Below, in pieces: positions 1-5,954 of a DNA stretch of 7,951 bases. The notes beneath the pieces are model-generated. The model made no database searches. It saw only the letters and a list, made by a program, of their open reading frames with translations, and had not been told where the DNA came from. The position numbers were made by a program, and so were the translations under genes. The DNA comes from Acetobacteraceae bacterium (lineage in GTDB: Bacteria > Pseudomonadota > Alphaproteobacteria > Acetobacterales > Acetobacteraceae). How positions within the stretch are numbered: the stretch's first letter is position 1; the number at the start of each line of letters is the position of its first letter. The DNA is taken from assembly GCA_947476855.1 (NCBI GenBank), contig CANJSR010000217.1:1-7951 (forward strand). Direction: 5' to 3'.

Positions 1-886
1 GCGCGCGGGACGCTTCGACCGCCAGGTGCTGGTGGATCGCCCCGACAAGGTCGGCCGCGTGCAGATCCTGCACGTGCATCTGAAGAAATCCAAACTCGGC
101 GCCGACATCAACCCCGAGGACATCGCCGCTTTGACCCCCGGCTTCACCGGCGCTGACCTCGCCAACCTGGTGAACGAGGCAACCCTGCTCGCCACCCGCC
201 GGAGGGCCGAGGCGGTGACGATGGAGGACTTCAACAACGCGATCGAACGGATTGTTGCCGGTCTGGAAAAGCGCAACCGCCTGCTGAACCCGAAGGAGCG
301 GGAGGTCGTTGCCTATCACGAGATGGGCCACGCTTTGGTCGCGATGGCGCTGCCCGGATCGGATACCGTCCACAAGGTCTCGATCATTCCGCGCGGCATC
401 GGTGCCCTGGGCTACACGATCCAGCGCCCGACCGAGGACCGGTTCCTGATGACCAAACAGGAGCTGGAGAACAAGATGGCCGTCCTGCTGGGCGGGCGCG
501 CCGCGGAACTGGTGGTGTTCGGTCATTTCTCCACCGGCGCGGCCGATGACCTGCGCCGGGTCACCGATATCGCGCGCTCGATGGTCACCCGTTACGGGAT
601 GTCCGACCGCTTGGGCTCGGTGGCCTATGAGGCGGACCAGCGGTCATTCCTGGGCGGTCCCTCCGCGCAGATGTTCGGCCAGACGCGGGAGTTCGGCGAT
701 GCATCGAGCGATGCGATCGATGAGGAAGTGCGCCGGATCGTGCATGAGGCGCTGGACCGCGCCCTCGATATCCTCCGCGCCCGCCGCTCCGTTCTCGAAC
801 TCACCGCTCAGCGGTTGCTGGAGAAGGAGACGTTGAACGAGGACGATCTGCGCGCGCTGACCGCGGACCTGCCCGCGGTGGTTTGA
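1..886 (+). CDS. ftsH: ATP-dependent zinc metalloprotease FtsH, 3' part (5' end outside window)
   Basis: This is the C-terminal part (about 294 residues) of a membrane-anchored AAA+ protease that pulls out and degrades membrane and soluble proteins. The frame is open to the left edge; the first full codon is at base 2 and reads RAGRFDRQV, the second region of homology that carries the two arginine fingers of the ATPase. The AAA lid follows (PGFTGADLANLVNEA), then the peptidase domain with the zinc motif HEMGH encoded at 317-331. The likely third zinc ligand is the second Asp of TGAADDL at 548-550. Most FtsH proteins have HEAGH and RPGR; here they are HEMGH and RAGR, which I take as subfamily variation because all catalytic residues are kept. 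The N-terminal membrane segments and Walker motifs lie outside the window. The stop TGA is at 884-886, and a palindromic repeat pair follows downstream. The GTG at 26 is an internal valine codon, not the start. Confidence 0.95.
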   Translation, partial: RAGRFDRQVLVDRPDKVGRVQILHVHLKKSKLGADINPEDIAALTPGFTGADLANLVNEATLLATRRRAEAVTMEDFNNAIERIVAGLEKRNRLLNPKEREVVAYHEMGHALVAMALPGSDTVHKVSIIPRGIGALGYTIQRPTEDRFLMTKQELENKMAVLLGGRAAELVVFGHFSTGAADDLRRVTDIARSMVTRYGMSDRLGSVAYEADQRSFLGGPSAQMFGQTREFGDASSDAIDEEVRRIVHEALDRALDILRARRSVLELTAQRLLEKETLNEDDLRALTADLPAVV

Positions 887-920
887 AGGGGCGGGGCCGC
901 CGCAGCCGACGCCTCCACCC

Positions 921-959
921 CCCTCGTCATGGCGGCCGAAGGGCCGCCACCCACGACTT
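921..959 (+). repeat. REP-like palindromic repeat, unit 1
   Basis: This 39-base intergenic unit has a perfect 7-bp hairpin at its centre, GGCGGCC-GAAG-GGCCGCC at 931-948. It lies between the convergent ftsH and SMP-30 genes and is the inverted partner of the unit at 978-1016 (33 of 39 positions match by hand alignment). Its reverse complement matches the unit at 5955-5993 at 36 of 39 positions. The form is that of a repetitive extragenic palindrome. It could also stop transcription from either side, although no T-tract follows. Confidence 0.8.
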
Positions 960-977
960 CCCCTGTTTCTGACAGCA

Positions 978-1016
978 AAGTCGTCGGTGGTGGCCCTGCT
1001 GCCACCAAGACGAGGG
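978..1016 (-). repeat. REP-like palindromic repeat, unit 2 (inverted partner of unit 1)
   Basis: This is the second 39-base unit, in the opposite orientation to unit 1 and separated from it by 18 bases. Its own hairpin, TGGTGGC-CCTGCT-GCCACCA at 988-1007, keeps a 7-bp stem even though the stem bases differ from those of unit 1. Such paired changes suggest selection for the fold. The two units together could form one long imperfect stem of 39 bp spanning 921-1016, like the paired (BIME-type) arrangement of REP elements. Confidence 0.75.
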
Positions 1017-1052
1017 GGCGACGACAAGGGTCAACCGCAAAGCTGGTTGGTA

Positions 1053-1931
1053 TCAGTCCGCGAACAAAGAAACCGGCGCCCCCACGGCCGGTGCCTTGCA
1101 CCGGAACAACCCGCCCAGCGTCGGGAATTGTTCCAACTGCGCCGCCGACTTCCCCTCCCGCAATGACGTCACGTACATATGCCCCTCGGCAAAGGCCGGC
1201 ATCGTCGGACCTGGCACCGGGAAGGCCAGTTTCGTCAGCAACTTCCCCTCGGAAGAGAAACAGTTGATGCACCCCGCCGAAGGACCAGCCGACCAGTAGT
1301 TGCCATCCATGTCCACCGCCGCGCCATCCGGGCGGCCTTCCTCATTCGACAGTTTCGCGATGATTCGGTGGTTCGACATCGCCCCGGTCGCCGGATCGAA
1401 ATCCCAGCGCTGGATGATCGCCGCGGTCGAATCCGAGTGGTACATGATCCGCCCATCCGGCGACCACGCCAGCCCGTTCGACACCGCGTAGCCCTCCGAC
1501 CGCTTCTCCACCTTGCCATCCGCGGTCACGCGATACAGTGACCCCAGCGGCTGACGGGGCGAATTCTCATCCATCGAGCCGACCCAGAACGCCCCATCCG
1601 GCCCGACCTTGCCGTCGTTCAGCCGGTTGGTCGCGGGTTCCTCGATCGGCATCGTCAGCCGCGTGATCCGCTTGAGCTTCGGGTCAAACAGCACGACGCG
1701 ATGCCGCTGCGCCACGACCCATTGGCCGGACCGGCAGAGGCCGAAACTGCCGACAACCTCGGGGAACTCCCACGTCTCCCGCGCGCCGGTGTCGACCGAG
1801 AGCGCGTTGATCTTCTTGCCCGGAATGTCGCAGAACAGCAGCCGCCGGTTGGCCGCGTCCCAGGTCGGGCATTCGGAGACGCCGCTCTGGCTGTCCCAGA
1901 CGAGTTCCCAAGGGGAGTCGGTTTGGCTCAT
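1053..1931 (-). CDS. SMP-30/gluconolactonase/LRE family protein
   Basis: This is a 292-residue six-bladed beta-propeller enzyme of the SMP-30 family, whose members hydrolyse sugar lactones with a divalent metal in the central channel. The metal ligands expected from human SMP30 are present: Glu20 (SECPTW), Asn152 (VSNGLAWSPDG) and Asp202 (RPDGAAVD). The substrate-side motif NRLNDGKVGPDG is at 102-113, with Arg103, Asn105 and Asp106. Length and blade spacing fit the family across the whole protein. I chose the ATG at 1931 because GAAGGA lies 10 bases upstream on the - strand and the family fold begins right after it. An in-frame start at 2048 would add 39 residues with no family character. No signal peptide is seen, so it is probably cytoplasmic. 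The true substrate (gluconolactone, another sugar lactone, or a different ester) cannot be read from the sequence. It is transcribed alone, convergent with ftsH and divergent from the 2193 gene. Confidence 0.9.
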   Translation of the reverse strand: MSQTDSPWELVWDSQSGVSECPTWDAANRRLLFCDIPGKKINALSVDTGARETWEFPEVVGSFGLCRSGQWVVAQRHRVVLFDPKLKRITRLTMPIEEPATNRLNDGKVGPDGAFWVGSMDENSPRQPLGSLYRVTADGKVEKRSEGYAVSNGLAWSPDGRIMYHSDSTAAIIQRWDFDPATGAMSNHRIIAKLSNEEGRPDGAAVDMDGNYWSAGPSAGCINCFSSEGKLLTKLAFPVPGPTMPAFAEGHMYVTSLREGKSAAQLEQFPTLGGLFRCKAPAVGAPVSLFAD

Positions 1932-1941
1932 TGTCGTGGTT

Positions 1942-1947
1942 TCCTTC
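1942..1947 (-). promoter_or_regulatory. Ribosome binding site fixing the SMP-30 gene start
   Basis: GAAGGA on the - strand ends 10 bases before the ATG at 1931. It is the only good Shine-Dalgarno match near a candidate start and supports the shorter 292-residue protein. Confidence 0.6.
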
Positions 1948-2087
1948 GCACACGTTCGAATATTGCTATGTTCTGGGATACTGGACGCAGGTTCAAGGCG
2001 CCGTAGCGCCCCTTTTTGTTGCCGATGAATGGCCGACGCGCGGAGCATAGAGCAATTCCATCCGCATCAGGGCCCGCGCCGATCGTG

Positions 2088-2116
2088 TTGACATATCTGT
2101 GTCGGAAATTAATATA
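2088..2116 (+). promoter_or_regulatory. Predicted sigma70-like promoter for the 2193 gene
   Basis: A perfect -35 hexamer TTGACA at 2088-2093 is followed after 16 bases by TAATAT at 2110-2115 (4 of 6 to TATAAT), inside the AT-rich stretch AATTAATATAAAA. The local AT-richness stands out against the GC-rich surroundings. The predicted start of transcription near 2122 would leave a leader of about 70 bases before the ATG at 2193. An imperfect palindrome, GACATA-TC-TGTGTC at 2090-2103, overlaps the -35 and could be an operator. That last point is speculative. Confidence 0.5.
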
Positions 2117-2135
2117 AAACGATATAGAAACATAT

Positions 2136-2172
2136 GACCCGCTCGGGGTGATACTTTGAGCGGAGGCGGGTC
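2136..2172 (+). other. Inverted repeat in the predicted leader of the 2193 gene
   Basis: The perfect 7-base arms GACCCGC (2136-2142) and GCGGGTC (2166-2172) flank a 23-base loop, and one more G-U pair is possible inside. The element sits between the predicted promoter and the ribosome binding site, so it could be an RNA hairpin in the 5' leader or a DNA-binding site. The loop is long and the arms short, so chance is not excluded. Confidence 0.35.
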
Positions 2173-2180
2173 AGTCGCGT

Positions 2181-2186
2181 GGAGAG
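2181..2186 (+). promoter_or_regulatory. Ribosome binding site of the 2193 gene
   Basis: GGAGAG lies 6 bases before the ATG at 2193, well placed, and decides the start of this otherwise unrecognised gene. Confidence 0.65.
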
Positions 2187-2192
2187 ATCTTC

Positions 2193-2966
2193 ATGTCAGG
2201 TCAGCAGGGTGGTGGGACGAGCACTGACGCGAGCAATGGGCCGTCAAAGCCCACCGCCGCTAGCGTATCGTCCATCGTAATGGATAAAGCTCTCGCTCCT
2301 TTCAGTTATGCGGTCGCGGGCATCCTGTTTTTGTTGGGTGTTCAGCATCTCGTTGGCTTGAGGATAGAATCCTGTAAATTTACCCACGATAGTTGGTCAT
2401 GCGATCTGCAGCAAATAGAGAAAGTATTGGCGAAAAAAAATGATGTTGCTGCAGTGGTGTTCGATGAGATCAATAAAAAAATTGCGAGCCTGGAAAGGCG
2501 AATCAGTGCCGCGGATCGCCCGTCGGACACCGGTGCCGTGACAGGCCCGTCCGGGTCGGCCGTTTCCGTTGCCGCGGTCCCGACCGTCAACCCCAATGTG
2601 CCATCTGACGCTTTGACATCCTACCTACAACCGATTGGAAGCAACCCGGCAGCTCGGTCTACGCGTGCTGGGGTTATTTTTTTGGGGAATCATCAGGATG
2701 AAACATCCCTGTCCAATCTTTCCCCGCAGGGTGGTAGCAGATTGAAATTCTCTGAGTTGAAGGCAGGAGTTACCTATGTAACGACAGCAAACCTCACGCT
2801 TCGTGCGTCGATGCCTAAAGACACCCCAGAGTACTTCAACGCGGTGCCCAGTGTCGGCGTTCTCCCGACTGGCACTGTCGTTAAGCTTACGGCCTCTAAC
2901 ATCTTTGATACAATCGTCCGCGGAACTCAGAGGCAAGTCTGGGCGGAGGTGCAGACTGTCCCGTGA
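2193..2966 (+). CDS. Unrecognised membrane-anchored protein with an SH3-like C-terminal region
   Basis: I do not recognise this 257-residue protein as a named family. Residues 1-35 are polar and rich in Gly, Ser and Thr. Residues about 36-56 form one hydrophobic helix (PFSYAVAGILFLLGVQHLVGL) that looks like an uncleaved membrane anchor. Cys61 and Cys70 follow at once and could pair if this side is periplasmic. Residues 71-106 look helical and possibly coiled-coil (KVLAKKND, DEINKKIASLERRIS). A Pro/Ser/Val linker runs to about 155. The C-terminal part, about 159-255, has a GVIFLGN motif and then YVTTANLTLRAS ... VGVLPTGTVVKLTAS ... QVWAEVQ, the spacing and residue pattern of a bacterial SH3-like domain. 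Base use is clearly more AT-rich than in its neighbours, with runs of 8 A (2433-2440) and 7 T (2677-2683), which suggests horizontal acquisition. It has its own promoter and ribosome binding site, so it is a real gene. An envelope or peptidoglycan-linked role is inference only. Confidence 0.8.
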   Translation: MSGQQGGGTSTDASNGPSKPTAASVSSIVMDKALAPFSYAVAGILFLLGVQHLVGLRIESCKFTHDSWSCDLQQIEKVLAKKNDVAAVVFDEINKKIASLERRISAADRPSDTGAVTGPSGSAVSVAAVPTVNPNVPSDALTSYLQPIGSNPAARSTRAGVIFLGNHQDETSLSNLSPQGGSRLKFSELKAGVTYVTTANLTLRASMPKDTPEYFNAVPSVGVLPTGTVVKLTASNIFDTIVRGTQRQVWAEVQTVP

Positions 2967-2979
2967 GGGCCGCGCCGGG

Positions 2980-2994
2980 CGACCTGATAGGTCG
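2980..2994 (+). terminator. Small hairpin after the 2193 gene (possible terminator)
   Basis: CGACCT-GAT-AGGTCG is a perfect 6-bp stem with a 3-base loop, 13 bases after the stop codon at 2964-2966. No T-tract follows, so intrinsic termination is uncertain; it may be only a chance palindrome. Confidence 0.3.
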
Positions 2995-3044
2995 TGCCAC
3001 GATTTCACGGTATCATCCGGCGAGCAACCGCTTGGTATACCCGC

Positions 3045-3728
3045 ATGTCCGCTAGTTGTTGTTCGCCGTACTACTCATTTTCCCCCTACCACGCCCTCGC
3101 CGCTCGCCTGATCGCCGAACTCGGCCCCGCCGGGACCGACGGCTCGCACGACCTGTCCCACATCATGCGCGTCTGGCGGAACGCCGCCGCCATCACCGCA
3201 ACCGAGCCGGCGGCCGATGCCGAAATGGTCTGCGCCGCCGTGCTGTTGCATGACTGCGTAGCGGTGGAGAAGGACTCGCCGTTGCGTTCCCAGGCCTCCC
3301 GCCTCGCCGCCGAACGGGCGCGAGAGATTGCCGCAGGCCTGGGCTGGACCCCCGACAGGATCGACGCCCTCGCGCATGTGATCGAGGCGCATAGTTTCTC
3401 CGCTGCCATCGAACCGCGGACGCTGGAGGCCCGCATCCTCCAGGACGCCGACCGACTGGACGCGATCGGCGCCATCGGCATCGCGCGGTGCTTCTACACT
3501 GGCGGCCGGATGGGATCACAACTGTATGACCCGGACGATCCCGCGGCACAGCATCGTGGGCTGGACGACCGCCGCTATGCGATCGACCACTTCCCGGCCA
3601 AACTGTTCAAGGTCGCCGACGGCTTCCGCACGCCGGCCGGACAGGCGATGGCGCGCGCGCGGGCCGATACGATGCACCGCTTCGTCACTGATTTCATGGC
3701 GGAAGTCACCAAGGGACAAGAACCATGA
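3045..3728 (+). CDS. HD-domain phosphohydrolase, YedJ type
   Basis: This 227-residue protein matches the layout of E. coli YedJ, an HD-superfamily metal-dependent phosphohydrolase of unsettled substrate, nearly end to end. The metal-binding set is visible: His35 in SHDLSH, His69-Asp70 in LLHDCV, and Asp134/Asp136 in LQDADRLDAIGAIG. His111 and His116 lie in HVIEAHSFSA. The family's C-terminal block (AAQHRGLDDRRYAIDHFPAKLFKV) is also intact. I chose the ATG at 3045. An in-frame GTG at 2994 would add 17 residues with no family character and lies inside a hairpin. No clear Shine-Dalgarno precedes 3045, so the start is moderately sure. The gene ends in an ATGA overlap with the oxidoreductase gene at 3725, which implies co-translation. 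Protein and fold are secure; the substrate (probably a nucleotide or another phosphoester) is unknown. Confidence 0.88.
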   Translation: MSASCCSPYYSFSPYHALAARLIAELGPAGTDGSHDLSHIMRVWRNAAAITATEPAADAEMVCAAVLLHDCVAVEKDSPLRSQASRLAAERAREIAAGLGWTPDRIDALAHVIEAHSFSAAIEPRTLEARILQDADRLDAIGAIGIARCFYTGGRMGSQLYDPDDPAAQHRGLDDRRYAIDHFPAKLFKVADGFRTPAGQAMARARADTMHRFVTDFMAEVTKGQEP

Positions 3729-4720
3729 TTCGAGCGGCCATCGTGGGCCTGGGCTGGTGGGGCCGCAACCTGGCCGACAGCGTCCAGGCCAGCACCGTCA
3801 TCCGCTTCACCACCGCCCACACCCGCACCCAGGCGACGGTCGCGGACTACTGCGCCGAACGCGGCCTGCGCTGGGTCGGCGACCTGGAAACGATCCTACG
3901 TGACCCGGCCATCGACGCCGTCGTCTTCGCCACCCCGCACAGCACCCATGCCGACCAGATCGCCCGGGCGGCGGCGGCCGGGAAGCATGTCTTCGTGGAA
4001 AAGCCATTCGCCTTGTCGGTGCGGGAGGCCGAAGCCTCCCTGGCCGCCGCCGAACGCGCGGGGATCGTGCTGGGGGTGGGGTTCAACCGTCGGTTCCATC
4101 CCTCGATGGCGCTGCTCAAGACCGCGATCCGGGAGCGGTTGGGCACGATCGCCACGATCAGCGCCGAACAGACGGCCCTGCATGGCCTGGCCCTGACCCA
4201 GGACGCCTGGCGCGCCCAGGCGACCGAGAGCCCCGGCGGTGCGATGACGGCGATCGGCGTGCATCTGATCGATGGGATGATCGACCTGAACGGCCCGATC
4301 CGGGAGGTCTTCGCCCAGGTGAGCCGACGCGCCGCGACGCTCGCGGATGATACGACGGATATTCTGCTGCGGTTCGCGAACGGGGCGTCCGGGCACGTGT
4401 TCTGCTCAACCGCCGCGACGCCGAACTATCGGATGGCGGTTTATGGGACGGGCGGGTTCGCGGAAATCCTCGGCCACCCGATGGCGACCTTCCGCCTGAT
4501 CCCGGCCGTGGCGGGCGAACACCGCGCGACCGGCAAGCCCGAGGTCACGGAAACCCCCGGCTTCAACATGCTGACCGCGGAACTGGAAGCCTTCGCCGCC
4601 GCGATCGAGGCAGCCCGCCCATTCCCCACGCCGCTTTCGGAAATCCTGCACGGCGTGGAGGTCTTCGAAGCGATCCTGCGTTCCGCGAACACCGGCCGTC
4701 CCGAACAGATCCCCCTATAG
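3725..4720 (+). CDS. Gfo/Idh/MocA family NAD(P)-dependent oxidoreductase
   Basis: This 331-residue protein has the two-domain build of Gfo/Idh/MocA dehydrogenases, which oxidise or reduce sugars, inositols and related alcohols. The N-terminal Rossmann fold opens with GLGWWG at 8-13. The conserved EKPFAL motif at 92-97 carries the expected catalytic Lys93. The C-terminal domain contains GFNRRFHPSM (119-128) and the substrate-site segment GGAMTAIGVHLID (171-183) with the expected catalytic His180. The Asp usually found four residues before that His in the D-x-G-x-H pattern is Ala176 here. This occurs in some branches of the family as I remember it and may shift substrate or reaction. The start ATG overlaps the stop of the HD-domain gene, with AAGGGA upstream inside that gene. 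The length fits a complete enzyme. The substrate cannot be assigned. Confidence 0.9.
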   Translation: MIRAAIVGLGWWGRNLADSVQASTVIRFTTAHTRTQATVADYCAERGLRWVGDLETILRDPAIDAVVFATPHSTHADQIARAAAAGKHVFVEKPFALSVREAEASLAAAERAGIVLGVGFNRRFHPSMALLKTAIRERLGTIATISAEQTALHGLALTQDAWRAQATESPGGAMTAIGVHLIDGMIDLNGPIREVFAQVSRRAATLADDTTDILLRFANGASGHVFCSTAATPNYRMAVYGTGGFAEILGHPMATFRLIPAVAGEHRATGKPEVTETPGFNMLTAELEAFAAAIEAARPFPTPLSEILHGVEVFEAILRSANTGRPEQIPL

Positions 4721-4732
4721 GGGGAGCGCCCG

Positions 4733-4755
4733 GGTGCGGGGTAAACCCCAGCACC
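4733..4755. terminator. Strong hairpin in the convergent gap (probable bidirectional terminator)
   Basis: GGTGC-GGGG (4733-4741) pairs with CCCC-A-GCACC (4746-4755) around the loop TAAA, giving 9 bp with one bulged A. It fills most of the 39-base gap between the oxidoreductase stop (4718-4720) and the CopD-like stop (4760-4762), where both transcripts must end. Neither side has a proper T-tract, which is common for terminators in GC-rich genomes but lowers confidence. Confidence 0.55.
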
Positions 4756-4759
4756 ACCC

Positions 4760-5203
4760 TTACCTGAGATGCGCCACCACGATCGTCACGGCGCCGATCG
4801 CGAGGTTCACCGTGATCAGCTTCCGGATCACATCCACCGCCGCCGCCTTGGACGGCCCGTCGGTCGCGGCCATGAAGCGTCGATACGGTACGAAATACAG
4901 GAACACGAACACCGCGCCCATGATCAGGCCCAGCAACGTCATCACATGGACCGACCAGCGCACGCCGGCCATGCCACCGAAGACGGCGAAGATGATGGCA
5001 TAGCCGCTCAGGATGCTCAGCGGCATCACGTGCCAGACGATCTTGAAGAACCGCTGGAACACCTGCCCATGCAGCGCCAGCCTCTGCGCCGGTTCCAGCA
5101 CCGCCAGGCTCGGCCGCAGGACCATGATCGCGAAGAACATGCCCCCGATCCATACGACGGCGCACAGCACGTGCAGGGCCTTCATCAGAAAATACGCCGT
5201 CAT
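4760..5203 (-). CDS. CopD-like four-helix integral membrane protein
   Basis: This is a small (147-residue) inner-membrane protein with four predicted helices, at about 3-28, 56-79, 84-106 and 126-144. The opening MTAYFLMKALHVLCAVVWIGGMFFAIMVLRP resembles the CopD-family membrane domain, including the early His11 and the WIGGMFF turn. His45, His58 and His86 are further His residues near or in helices that could bind copper or haem, though I cannot show that they do. CopD proteins are linked to copper uptake, but many short members like this one have no proven function. The start ATG at 5203 overlaps the stop of the ParA-like gene (ATGA), with GGAG 8 bases upstream inside that gene, so the two are translated together. 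The gene ends TAA at 4760-4762. Confidence 0.8.
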   Translation of the reverse strand: MTAYFLMKALHVLCAVVWIGGMFFAIMVLRPSLAVLEPAQRLALHGQVFQRFFKIVWHVMPLSILSGYAIIFAVFGGMAGVRWSVHVMTLLGLIMGAVFVFLYFVPYRRFMAATDGPSKAAAVDVIRKLITVNLAIGAVTIVVAHLR

Positions 5204-5829
5204 CGGGTCAACTCCATCACTTCGTCGAGTAAGGCGCGCAGCTCCCTGGCGCCGGTGGAACGTGGGGCCGCTTCCGTAATCCCCAAGCCCTGCGCGAACG
5301 CATGCGCGAAACCGGCGCGGTTGCCGATGCCGGTATGCAACAGTGTCAGGCCTCGCCCGGTCAGGTCGGCCACGATCGAGTCCCGCAGCTTCGACGTCGC
5401 CGGCACGCGGTTCAGCACGATCGCGACCTTCCGACGCTCATCGGTGGCGAGCTTCAATGTCCCCTCGGCCGCCCAGACATCGGGCAGGCTGGGTTGCACC
5501 GGCACCAGGATCAGGTCGGCGGCGCGGATGGTCAGGCGGGCGTCGGTGTCGATCCGCGGCGGGCTGTCGATCAGGATGGCGTCGTGGTCGCGTTTCAACC
5601 GCTCCAGTTCCGTGGCCAGGCGCCAGCCGGAGACATCCGAGCACGTGATCGCCGCCGCCGGCTTGTCCCGATCGGCGCGCAGTTGATGCCAGCGCGTCAG
5701 GCTGCGCTGCGGATCGATGTCGAGGATGGCAACCCGGCGATCGGCCGCGAGGGCCGCGGCAAGGTTGGCGGCGAGCGTGGTCTTGCCGGTGCCGCCCTTC
5801 TGCTGCGCGACCGTGATGACAAGGGCCAT
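5200..5829 (-). CDS. ParA-family ATPase, short orphan type
   Basis: This 209-residue MinD/ParA-type P-loop ATPase has the deviant Walker A motif KGGTGKTT at 11-18 with signature Lys11 and Lys16. It also has Walker A' LDIDPQ at 36-41 and Walker B ILIDSPP at 85-91. It starts directly with the ATPase fold and has no N-terminal helix-turn-helix, like the short type Ib partition ATPases (ParF-like). No parB or centromere-like repeat array is seen beside it, so its cargo is unknown: it may position a protein complex rather than DNA. GGAG lies 9 bases before the ATG at 5829. A possible -10 TACAAT lies at 5890-5895 (- strand) without a convincing -35. The stop overlaps the start of the CopD-like membrane gene, which suggests a joint function or at least fixed co-expression. 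Confidence 0.9.
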   Translation of the reverse strand: MALVITVAQQKGGTGKTTLAANLAAALAADRRVAILDIDPQRSLTRWHQLRADRDKPAAAITCSDVSGWRLATELERLKRDHDAILIDSPPRIDTDARLTIRAADLILVPVQPSLPDVWAAEGTLKLATDERRKVAIVLNRVPATSKLRDSIVADLTGRGLTLLHTGIGNRAGFAHAFAQGLGITEAAPRSTGARELRALLDEVMELTR

Positions 5830-5889
5830 GGGACGCGACTCCGTGATGGAACGTGTCCAGAGGACCAGAACCGGCCTTGGGATGCCAGG

Positions 5890-5895
5890 ATTGTA
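5890..5895 (-). promoter_or_regulatory. Possible -10 element for the ParA-like gene
   Basis: TACAAT on the - strand matches 5 of 6 bases of TATAAT and lies about 60 bases before the ATG at 5829. The hexamer 17 bases upstream is a poor -35, so this would be a weak or activator-dependent promoter. It is the only promoter-like signal I see in this gap. Confidence 0.3.
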
Positions 5896-5954
5896 TGCGG
5901 TGTGTCACCGGACGGCACGCCTGCGGGCCGGTTGACCTTCCGCATCGCCCCGAA

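Noticed and set aside
644..1272. Open frames on - across the ftsH end and the repeat pair
   Set aside because: They run antisense to known genes and through hairpin repeats, and their composition is low-complexity, as expected of shadows in GC-rich DNA.
1961..1996. Promoter for the SMP-30 gene on - (TTGAAC at 1991-1996 and AT-rich CATAGCAATA)
   Set aside because: The -35 matches only 4 of 6 bases and no good -10 lies at the right distance, so I do not list it as a feature.
1932..2048. 39-residue N-terminal extension of the SMP-30 protein
   Set aside because: The extension has no family character and no ribosome binding site, whereas the ATG at 1931 has GAAGGA upstream and begins the family fold.
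2994..3044. GTG start for the HD-domain gene
   Set aside because: The added 17 residues lack family similarity, and the GTG lies in a small hairpin. The ATG at 3045 is preferred, though its ribosome binding site is weak.
1053..4720. A single sugar-lactone pathway made of the SMP-30 and Gfo/Idh genes
   Set aside because: The genes are on opposite strands with two other genes between them, so the sequence gives no support for a joint unit.
4563..5165. 200-residue open frame on - overlapping the CopD-like gene in another frame
   Set aside because: It is a frame shadow rich in Arg and Gly that crosses the convergent gap and its hairpin.
4769..5686. 305-residue open frame on + opposite the CopD-like and ParA-like genes
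   Set aside because: It is rich in His, Arg and Gln with no domain pattern and lies wholly opposite two well-supported genes.
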